From the NCBI RefSeq assembly GCF_016786215.1, contig NZ_JADOBG010000012.1, positions 276,863 to 340,862 of the forward strand: 64,000 bases of DNA, given 5' to 3'. Within the stretch, counting starts at the first letter, position 1, and every line of letters starts with the position of its first letter. The notes under the pieces are model-generated. The model was not told the origin of the DNA and made no database searches. It saw only the letters and a list, made by a program, of their open reading frames with translations. Shown in pieces: positions 1 to 7,268 of this stretch. The position numbers were made by a program, and so were the translations under genes. Origin of the DNA: Legionella bononiensis. GTDB taxonomy: Bacteria; Pseudomonadota; Gammaproteobacteria; Legionellales; Legionellaceae.

Positions 1-250
1 CTTTATCATCTGGAGAGCGTTTTTCAAGCCCCGACGTTATTAAATAGGCAAAGGGAATTTCATTATCATATGCTATCCAATGAACGCCCCATGAGCCACC
101 ATCTGGAAATTGTTCCAAGTCTCTAAACGTATTTTTTAAACCATCACCATGCAGCCATTCGCTGATATGTTTTTGTACTATCCCATCACATACCCATTTT
201 TTTTGTGCTGGTTCAACAGGCCTATACGAAAATCGAAAAGTTTTATTCAT
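1..250 (-). CDS. GNAT-type acetyltransferase, partial (cut by window edge)
   Basis: Reading leftwards from the ATG at 250, about 83 codons stay open to the window edge, so only the N-terminal part is present. The segment contains WVCDGIVQKHISEWLHGDG, WGVHWIAYDNEIPFAYLIT and a run ending SGLEKRSPDD. This layout (an acceptor-binding loop, then a strand reporting use of an amino-acid-like substrate) is typical of the AAC(6')-like branch of the GNAT family, which transfers acetyl from acetyl-CoA to an amine. A GGAG lies about 9 bases upstream of the ATG. The acetyl-CoA binding motif would be outside the window, so the substrate cannot be judged; naming it a resistance enzyme would be inference only. 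Confidence 0.6.
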   Translation of the reverse strand, partial: MNKTFRFSYRPVEPAQKKWVCDGIVQKHISEWLHGDGLKNTFRDLEQFPDGGSWGVHWIAYDNEIPFAYLITSGLEKRSPDDK

Positions 251-297
251 CAAGTGAGCTCCATGGGGGTCAGTCAAGTTAATGAGTCAACTCCCTG

Positions 298-1434
298 TCA
301 TCTGTTCCAGTTAGATCTGGAAGTAGAGTAATTTAATTCGCTCTTAGTCTCCAGAATTTCTTTTTGCAGGTCTGCAATTTTATCCAGATAGACTTTTTGT
401 CTGGTCTCATTATTTTGTTCAGATAACGCTTTTTCCTCTGGGTTCATCCTGAGTAATAATTGAATGTACTCATCAGAAACAGTATCTGTGGCAGTAAAAA
501 AAGTAGTACGTAGCGTCCCTCTCATAACCAGATCTATCAATTTTGGATTTATATTTTTCTGCCCTGAAAAAGAACCCTGTAATAAGGCAGATTGTTCCCG
601 CTGTTCTGCTGACTGTTTGAGTTCAGTCAGTACGTCCCTCATCATTTTAAGAAAAACTACCAATCCTTCGATTGGATTTAATATTCCAAGCGAAACCTGC
701 CCTATTAATTCCAAAGTTTTTTGTCTGCACCTATGCTCTAGCACATCATCCAGCTCATTTACAAACGGAGGTAACTCTACAGTTGAGTTGAGACTATCCA
801 TCAAGTGAGTGCCAGAGAGCAAGCATTTATGTTGTGTTCCAAATCGGCTTTTTTGATAAAGTGTTTTATCGAGTAATGCTGGAGTAAAACTACTATGGCA
901 TGCCTGAGTTAAATTTGAATCGTTATCTTCTCTGAACAAAGTCCTTCCTCGTCCATGTTGTAGACTGGTATGACCATTTGTAGGAAGTATGCCTGTTTTG
1001 TAATAAGCAATTAAAGTATAAAAAAATAAATCAACACGCCGATTTGCGTGTTCGATGATACTGTTTCTGGAGAGCGCAAGCAGCGCGCTTCGATCATTCC
1101 GTTTTTTTACCAATTCATATTTCGAACAAGGTAACGCAAGAGCGGCGCTGTAGTTTTCATAATAATTATAACGAGCCCGTCTTCTGTTAAAAAACTGTTT
1201 ATGTTCTTCAGATTTTAATTGGTTAAAAAATTTCGAGTCGGGAACTTTAGCTTTTCGGTCGACACCAATTTGCGCGTTATGGTGTTCCGTTTTAATCGTT
1301 TGTGACGTGTTGTGAATGACCTGAGGTGGAAGAGCTGACGATGGAAATTTTGAAGCAATTGCGCGAGGAGTTACAGAAATATCAGGATTCGTTCTTGCCA
1401 AGGGTATTCTAACAAACTTAATTCGTCCCATCAT
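298..1434 (-). CDS. Orphan Legionella protein, possible Dot/Icm effector
   Basis: A 378-residue soluble protein that I do not recognise. It starts at an ATG with a perfect AAGGAG seven bases upstream. There is no signal peptide or membrane segment. The N-terminus is basic and low in structure; residues about 75-160 are Arg/Tyr rich (FNRRRARYNYYENY). The C-terminal 50 residues form a probable charged coiled coil (EEKALSEQNNETRQK, LQKEILETKSELN). Large orphan proteins with polar, Glu-containing C-termini are common among Legionella type IV secreted effectors, and it lies beside other orphan genes. Effector status is inference. Its stop is 47 bases from the start codon of the acetyltransferase gene on the same strand. 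Confidence 0.6.
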   Translation of the reverse strand: MMGRIKFVRIPLARTNPDISVTPRAIASKFPSSALPPQVIHNTSQTIKTEHHNAQIGVDRKAKVPDSKFFNQLKSEEHKQFFNRRRARYNYYENYSAALALPCSKYELVKKRNDRSALLALSRNSIIEHANRRVDLFFYTLIAYYKTGILPTNGHTSLQHGRGRTLFREDNDSNLTQACHSSFTPALLDKTLYQKSRFGTQHKCLLSGTHLMDSLNSTVELPPFVNELDDVLEHRCRQKTLELIGQVSLGILNPIEGLVVFLKMMRDVLTELKQSAEQREQSALLQGSFSGQKNINPKLIDLVMRGTLRTTFFTATDTVSDEYIQLLLRMNPEEKALSEQNNETRQKVYLDKIADLQKEILETKSELNYSTSRSNWNR

Positions 1435-1826
1435 GGTTCTCTCCTTGAATCGCCATTAGTCCCAATGTTGTACTAAACGCATTAAGAGTCCTGTATCCTT
1501 AAACAGACTCGATTGCTCAATCAAGGAATTGGCATGGAATACGTACCAACTCTTGATGTATGTTAGTAACAATGTCCTGCTTTATTACAGTACATATTTA
1601 TCTTACAAAATTCAAACATTAATTTTGCTCTATGAATAAAACTGTTGCAGAAATAAATTACAGGATCACGAACAAGAACATAATCACGAGAGTTGAGTAT
1701 TAACAATGCAGAGTTCAGGTATTTATTAAACCCCAAAGCGTGCTTGCCAAAGCAGAAAAACTATAGAATGAGATGCGAACACTGATTGACTTGTCCTTAA
1801 TAAACCGGTGATTACCAGCAGTCGAA
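1435..1826. other. Intergenic stretch without recognised gene
   Basis: About 390 AT-rich bases between two genes on the minus strand. I see no tRNA, no repeat of the families found elsewhere in the window and no credible small reading frame. It presumably holds the promoter of the gene ending at 298. Confidence 0.5.
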
Positions 1827-3107
1827 TTAACCCAATTGCATGCCAGGAGCATCAGAATCTAAATCAGAATCAGCATCTTCAACTTCTTCAACTTTATTAA
1901 ATTCGTTTACTTCTTCAATCTCTCCAGCCTCTTCAACTTGTTCAGCTTTTTCACCTTCGTCAACTACTTCACTATTGTGCATATTGAGTGCTAAACCTTG
2001 CTCTTGGGGTTTAAGTCGAACCAGCTCTGACTTATAGAATTCCACTTTATCCAAATGCACTTCACTCATATTTTGACCAGCTATTCCCACTGCGGCTTTT
2101 CCCAGATTACTCACAGCAGCAACTGCTTGCGATATCAATTGAGCTGTTTTTGATAAAACACCTGCATTCACTGCTTGACCTATTACATTAGTAACTCCAG
2201 CCATAATCAGACTGGTACCCAATAAAGCAGTTGTAATTAACTCTCCTGTGGTTGGAGCAGCACCAAATCTAATTAAGTTATACAACATTGTACCTACTTT
2301 TTTCAGTGCCAAGGGCAATCCTATAACCACTGAAATAGTACTGGCTGCGAGCGCTAAAGGTATCATCACTGGGGCAAAAGGCGGAATTAAAGAAAGAGCT
2401 GTTGCTCCAATTGCTACAAGTGATGCAACCAGTGCTATTTTTGATCCAATACGCTCACAGTTGTTTACAAAATTTGAATAACTTCTTGAAGGTTTATTTG
2501 CAAACTTAAAATTAAAATCATTCGCTTGATAATAAAAATCTTTAGTTTTCGATAAGTTATCCAGTAATTGTGCTTTATTTTCTTCATCTAATGGTGAATC
2601 CTTTATGGTACGCTTGAGATCATTAAGCTCATCATTAAACTCCTTTCGTCTTGATAAAGCCTCTAATTTGGAAGACTCAAATTGAATGCCTTCTTTTTGA
2701 ACCAAAGATCTTAATCTTTCTATCGTAATTGCAATAGGATTATCCTCTTCCAGCGAAGCGTCTATCGCAGATTTTTGTAAAAAATGAAGACTTGCGGACT
2801 GAGAAAAAAGTATTTGACCAAAAAGGATAATGCTTTCGAGTTGTTGTTGTTTTAATTGCTTCTCTTCTGGGCTGTCATCACTCGAATTAATTTCATCCTT
2901 AAGGATGTTTATATACCCTGTGTGCACCGGATCAAAATCAAAACGAGTTGATGGAGTAGAAATACGCAAAGGCTGAGCCATGAACTCAGGCCCAAAAAGT
3001 AAATACTCTGTTTGAGCAAATTCATTATCAGGCATTAATTGCCGAAGTTGCTCTCTTACTATTTCTGAAATGGATTCGTAATCATCTCTGAATAATGTCA
3101 CTTTCAT
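1827..3107 (-). CDS. Orphan membrane-associated protein with acidic tail, possible effector
   Basis: A 426-residue protein if translation starts at the ATG at 3107; a TTG four codons earlier is less likely and neither has a clear ribosome site. Residues about 1-200 are helical and charged. Residues about 225-345 carry a long block of hydrophobic helices (IALVASLVAIGATALSLIPP, then PLALAASTISVVIGLPLAL and further Gly/Ala-rich segments). The last 60 residues are extremely acidic (EEAGEIEEVNEFNKVEEVED). Central hydrophobic hairpins flanked by coiled coils are frequent in Legionella effectors that act on host membranes. I do not recognise a family; the effector idea is inference from architecture and neighbourhood. 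Confidence 0.6.
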   Translation of the reverse strand: MKVTLFRDDYESISEIVREQLRQLMPDNEFAQTEYLLFGPEFMAQPLRISTPSTRFDFDPVHTGYINILKDEINSSDDSPEEKQLKQQQLESIILFGQILFSQSASLHFLQKSAIDASLEEDNPIAITIERLRSLVQKEGIQFESSKLEALSRRKEFNDELNDLKRTIKDSPLDEENKAQLLDNLSKTKDFYYQANDFNFKFANKPSRSYSNFVNNCERIGSKIALVASLVAIGATALSLIPPFAPVMIPLALAASTISVVIGLPLALKKVGTMLYNLIRFGAAPTTGELITTALLGTSLIMAGVTNVIGQAVNAGVLSKTAQLISQAVAAVSNLGKAAVGIAGQNMSEVHLDKVEFYKSELVRLKPQEQGLALNMHNSEVVDEGEKAEQVEEAGEIEEVNEFNKVEEVEDADSDLDSDAPGMQLG

Positions 3108-3201
3108 AGAAGAATTCAAAGGGTTTATCAGACATAACTAAAGCATAGCATATGGGTCTATATCATGGGATGATGCATTGACTTTATAAGCGCCTTGCTT
3201 A

Positions 3202-3555
3202 TCATTCTGAATAAAGTTCTGCTTTGAGCATCATGCAGGCATGCATAATTTCATCGATACATAATTCATTATCGTTGGAATATAAGTCAAAATATTCCCT
3301 GCTAATGTTACTGTTTACGGAATTCAAAGAACACCCATAAAAAAAGGAACCCGCATTATTCCTGCCATCAGAAATTCTGGCATTGATGATTACACCATGA
3401 TCTCGTGAAATATAACAATTCACTTCTGCACTCGAGTAAAAAATGGAATTAAGAAAATAGGAGTTAAAACATTGACAGGCATTTAAATCCTTTTGTCCCA
3501 TAAGGATGAACAAAAATATGAATAATATCCATTTAATTCTAATAATTAAACTCAT
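3202..3555 (-). CDS. Small exported protein of unknown function
   Basis: Starting at the ATG at 3555, this is 117 residues. The N-terminus is a good export signal: MSLIIRIKW, a hydrophobic core (ILFIFLFILMG), then a possible cleavage region near NACQC. The mature part contains several cysteines (CQCF, NCYIS, YGCSL, LCIDEIMHACM), which suggests disulfides in the periplasm or outside the cell. The LNAC sequence might be read as a weak lipobox but lacks the usual consensus. A TTG four codons upstream is the alternative start. No family recognised. Confidence 0.5.
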   Translation of the reverse strand: MSLIIRIKWILFIFLFILMGQKDLNACQCFNSYFLNSIFYSSAEVNCYISRDHGVIINARISDGRNNAGSFFYGCSLNSVNSNISREYFDLYSNDNELCIDEIMHACMMLKAELYSE

Positions 3556-3727
3556 TCCCGTTCTCAAATCAACTTCATTTGACTAATTATAGAGCACTTA
3601 TGGCGAATTGAAGGAACTGGGTGCATTATTCCCATAGGAATACGGTTATATTCTTCTTATTTATAGTAAGTTATAAAATACCCTCTATAATTAATAATAT
3701 AGAGTTCTGTTTAGCAAGAAGTATCCC

Positions 3728-4744
3728 TTGAAAAGTCTTCAATTCGATATCTACAAATACAATTCAATCAACAATTGGCGTGGCATTGTCGAAATGGCAA
3801 TGACCCTGACTCCACTTATTTTGGGCATTTATATTATGTATGTGGCCACAAGCAATAATTATTGGCCTTTATATCTCCTCACGCTGCCACTTGGACTACT
3901 TTTTACACGCTTGTTCATCATCTTGCATGATTTGGCACATGGGAATCTTTTTAAACCCAAAAGATACAATGACAGGGTAGGTATCTTCATCGGTATTCTC
4001 CTGTTAACGCCTTTCTATTTTTGGAAAAAAGCCCATATCATTCACCATTCCAGTGGAGGTAATACGGACAAACGTCCCTGGAAAGGAGACATTCAACTTC
4101 TTACTGTCAACGAATACAGGGCAAAAAATAAGCTGCGGCAAATTGTCTATAAATTTTACCGCAATAGCCTGGTCATGTTCTTTTTAGGAAGTATCTATGT
4201 CTTTATGATTGAACAGCGATTTTTTATTAAACGACCAGGTTTTGGTAAAAAGGAACATCGAAGTATCATTATGACCAATATAGGAATTCTGATACTTTAT
4301 GGGTTGATAATTACATTATGTGGAATAAAATTTTATTTGTTAGCCATCCTGGTACCACAATGGATTGGAGGCGCTATCGGAATTTATTTATTCTACGTCC
4401 AGCATAATTTTAAAACTCGCTATTTTGTTCCGGGTAAAGAATGGACTTTAAAAAATTCGGCGTTATTAGGCAGTACCTTTTATGCCTTACCACAACCATT
4501 CAAATGGCTCACAGGAAATATTGGGTATCATCACGTCCACACATTATTACCCCGTATCCCCTTTTATAATTTGCCCAAATGCCATATCGAAAACCCCATT
4601 TTTCAAACCGCTCCTCAATTTGGACTTAAGGATATGAATTCTTTAATATCATTAAAACTCTACGACGAAAGCAAAGGCCACATGATTACCTGGAAAGAAT
4701 ATCAGGCGAACTATCCATTTGATTCAATAAAGAAATCCATTTGA
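3728..4744 (+). CDS. Membrane fatty-acid desaturase
   Basis: A 338-residue integral membrane di-iron enzyme that would introduce a double bond into acyl chains of membrane lipids. The three histidine boxes of the family are present in order: HDLAH near residue 80, HIIHH near 113, and HHVH in GYHHVHTLLPRIPFYNLP near 275. Four or more hydrophobic helices separate them. The frame begins at TTG with a weak AAGAAG upstream; no ATG gives a complete first helix, so I keep TTG. It stands alone, transcribed away from the gene at 3202. Regioselectivity cannot be read from the sequence. Confidence 0.85.
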   Translation: MKSLQFDIYKYNSINNWRGIVEMAMTLTPLILGIYIMYVATSNNYWPLYLLTLPLGLLFTRLFIILHDLAHGNLFKPKRYNDRVGIFIGILLLTPFYFWKKAHIIHHSSGGNTDKRPWKGDIQLLTVNEYRAKNKLRQIVYKFYRNSLVMFFLGSIYVFMIEQRFFIKRPGFGKKEHRSIIMTNIGILILYGLIITLCGIKFYLLAILVPQWIGGAIGIYLFYVQHNFKTRYFVPGKEWTLKNSALLGSTFYALPQPFKWLTGNIGYHHVHTLLPRIPFYNLPKCHIENPIFQTAPQFGLKDMNSLISLKLYDESKGHMITWKEYQANYPFDSIKKSI

Positions 4745-4906
4745 TTCTATCTCTTAAAGCACAATGGGCTTGTTCAATTAGTGCGAGGATCTATAGACTG
4801 ATGTGATGCATTTCAAATTGAACGATTCAGGCAGAAACAATTTTCAGGTCCATATCTCGACAAAAGCTGATAGGATAGCTATTATTAGAGCACTTGGTTC
4901 CAAAGC

Positions 4907-4982
4907 GGGTCGTTAGCTCAGCTGGTAGAGCAGGAGACTCTTAATCTCTTGGTCGTAGGTTCGATCCCTACACGACCCACCA
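4907..4982 (+). tRNA. tRNA-Lys(CUU)
   Basis: A 76-base cloverleaf: acceptor GGGTCGT pairs with ACGACCC, D-loop AGCTCAGCTGGTAGAGC, anticodon loop CTCTTAA with anticodon CTT between GAGA and TCTC, T-arm GTAGGTTCGATCCCTAC, discriminator A and encoded CCA. Confidence 0.97.
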
Positions 4983-5095
4983 AATCAATTAAGTGGCTAT
5001 GGTGAAACCAGTTAAAAACTGGCAACACCTAAACTTAGACAAACCTTGACGTCGCTATCGGCATGGTCAACACCCACCATACCTCATAACCCAAT

Positions 5096-6700
5096 CTAGC
5101 ACATCAAGCAAAACCTGTTGAGTTGCAAGTTGTTAATCAAGCGTTCCAACAGATCATTAGGTAAATTCAGTCCTTCTTCTCCAAGCATTTGATATAGAAT
5201 AGTTAATTCCTCCTGATCATAATCCTGTATCGCTGCTTTAAATAACTCAATTTCATTTCGTAGATAGGCTTTTCCCTGACTAACATATTGATTAAAATAT
5301 TCTGGGTTAGCCTCTAATAAAAGTTGCACTTTATCCAATTGTTTTGTTTTAAGACCAAACAAAACGATATCAAAGTTATTTTCATCAATATAATTATATA
5401 ATTCATTAAACTGTGATCCAGTTTGAGTCTTGATAGTAATCAGTATTTTTTGAAAATCATTGTCAGAGAGTATTTCAATAGCCTTATGTAAAAAAGTTCT
5501 ATCAGCTCTATCATGTACTCTTAAATTTGCCCTGTTTTTAATTAATGAACTCATGATGCTTAAATAATTACTTTTATTATCTTGTTCCGAACTGTATCCT
5601 GATAAGGCAAAGAACAAGGGACATTTTCCCGAAAGGTTTTGCTGTTGATCTACATTAGCTCCCCGGCGTATCAACCAATTGACGTTTTCTGACTGACCCA
5701 AATAGCAAGCCATCATTAATGAAGTAAACGTGTCAGCATCTTTAAAATCAAGAATCTCTTTAAATGAGTTCATTTTGAGTATAGGAAGATCGATTTCCGT
5801 TCTATTCACATCCTTTAAATGAGTTAGTAACTGATTTGCAAATACTGCCGAAGCAACTCGATTGATAAGAAACTCTTCATTATTATTAATATTGAATGCT
5901 TCACACTCACCAGACATTGTCCATAAATGATAACTGGCTTTATTTTGCTCATACAACTCATTTGCAGAGAGCCACCCATCGCCAGGATTAAGGAAATAAT
6001 ACAATTTGGATGCATTTTCATTATAGGTATTGTAATTAACCAATATTTGTTGTCCTTGACGAATATCTTTTAATGCAACTACCTCAACTACTTTTACCCC
6101 ATTACGTGTTGTTTCCCTGAACTCAACATTATCCTGACTATCAGAAAAATTAATATATCGGGTAAAATTGCCTTTGGTTGCAGCATCTATAATTCGACGT
6201 CCAACAGTCATAGCATAACTGTTATCTGCGCCTGGATTTTCGCTAAGATATCTCTCAAACTCTGCATTACTTGCATACTCTTCACCAGTGTAAAAACCAA
6301 TACAAGTACCTTTTTCGATATCGATATGAGCAAAAAGGCCTCGCCCTGGAATATCTTTAAGTAAATCAACGATTTTAACTGCAACGGTGTCTGATAAATC
6401 AGCCGGAGAAGGTATATATTCATCCACAGTCATATTATCAATACCAATATTGCTCAAATATTGTTTAATCTTCAATAATTTTTTATCGTCCTTCTTAGCT
6501 CGTTTTTTTACGGCAGTTATTCTTTTAGAATGAGAGAACAAGGTCTGCCCATCCATTTGAGAGGTGTACTTTCTTTTGCTAGCTTTTATGGTCCTGGTTT
6601 GAACTTCTTTTCTATCAAAAGTTGATGAAAGCTGAAAATCTTCAAATTTACTAGGAAATTTTCGAGTTCTTTTAGATAAAATTTTAATTTTGTTGGGCAT
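5096..6700 (-). CDS. legAS4: SET-domain histone methyltransferase effector with ankyrin repeats (LegAS4/RomA type)
   Basis: A 534-residue protein. Residues 1-80 are basic with a bipartite nuclear-import-like stretch (KRITAVKKRAKKDDKK near 59-74). The SET domain spans about 100-230: GRGLFAHIDIEKG near 119, RYINFSDSQDN from R181 to about 191, and QQILVNYN with Y223. Ankyrin repeats follow at about 310-420 (TSLMMACYLGQSENVNWLIR, CPLFFALSG, RTFLHKAIEIL). In published RomA, as I recall, the catalytic residues are R207, N210 and Y249. Here R181, N184 and Y223 keep the same spacing with a constant offset of 26, so the N-terminus is shorter. RomA methylates histone H3 Lys14 in the host nucleus after Dot/Icm secretion. 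A stop codon 12 codons upstream limits the start to this ATG. Confidence 0.9.
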   Translation of the reverse strand: MPNKIKILSKRTRKFPSKFEDFQLSSTFDRKEVQTRTIKASKRKYTSQMDGQTLFSHSKRITAVKKRAKKDDKKLLKIKQYLSNIGIDNMTVDEYIPSPADLSDTVAVKIVDLLKDIPGRGLFAHIDIEKGTCIGFYTGEEYASNAEFERYLSENPGADNSYAMTVGRRIIDAATKGNFTRYINFSDSQDNVEFRETTRNGVKVVEVVALKDIRQGQQILVNYNTYNENASKLYYFLNPGDGWLSANELYEQNKASYHLWTMSGECEAFNINNNEEFLINRVASAVFANQLLTHLKDVNRTEIDLPILKMNSFKEILDFKDADTFTSLMMACYLGQSENVNWLIRRGANVDQQQNLSGKCPLFFALSGYSSEQDNKSNYLSIMSSLIKNRANLRVHDRADRTFLHKAIEILSDNDFQKILITIKTQTGSQFNELYNYIDENNFDIVLFGLKTKQLDKVQLLLEANPEYFNQYVSQGKAYLRNEIELFKAAIQDYDQEELTILYQMLGEEGLNLPNDLLERLINNLQLNRFCLMC

Positions 6701-6736
6701 AATACAACCGTGGTGGACAAATTATAAACGGACAGC

Positions 6737-6766
6737 AGTATAACACTAAGTTGACATTATGTCCAA
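6737..6766 (-). promoter_or_regulatory. Probable sigma-70 promoter of the SET-ankyrin gene
   Basis: On the minus strand TTGGAC (6761-6766) and TATACT (6737-6742) are separated by 18 bases, ending 36 bases upstream of the ATG at 6700. The -35 lies inside a short dyad (GGACATAATGTC), so an operator is possible. Inference from consensus only. Confidence 0.5.
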
Positions 6767-6815
6767 AAAGATCACATTTGATCCAGTAAATAAATACAAT
6801 AACAAGTATAGGATC

Positions 6816-7120
6816 GTACCCTGTATTAGGCGCAGACGTAATACAGGAACTATGAAGCTTTGAACCTCCCGTATTACGGCTGCGCCTAATACGGGCTACG
6901 TCATTGAAGCAGAGTCATGCCTATTGTGTGGTACCTGACTAACTTAATTGCTTAAATTCCAGTACACAAACATTTCCCCGTATTACGCTTCGCTAATACG
7001 GGCTACGAAAATAATTATTCTACAATCTTAGTAGCCTGTATTAGCGAAGCGTAATACAGGAGCGATGTGGCAATACACTCCATTATTTCCTCGTATTACG
7101 CTTCGCTAATACGGGCTACG
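6816..7120. repeat. Cluster of palindromic CTGTATTAG/CTAATACGGG repeats
   Basis: Several arms of one palindromic family fill the gap between the SET-ankyrin gene and glnE. 6816-6900 is a long inverted pair (CCTGTATTAGGCGCAG ... CTGCGCCTAATACGGG). 6976-7006, 7031-7060 and 7092-7120 carry the GCGAAGC/GCTTCGC version. Each arm is itself a dyad (TATTAGCGAAGCGTAATA). The same family makes the array at 30066-30745. REP-like intergenic elements are expected in this role; RNA from either strand would fold into strong hairpins. Confidence 0.85.
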
Positions 7121-7268
7121 AAAATAGCTAATCCTAAACTTAATGGCATTAAAAGTTAGCGTAAGGGGAAGCTGTATCGAGGAACATTAGGAATGGATTA
7201 ATGAGTGATTAATGCATTAAGAGTTTTATATCCTGCTCTCGGATATCACTACCCTAATACGTGCTCAA

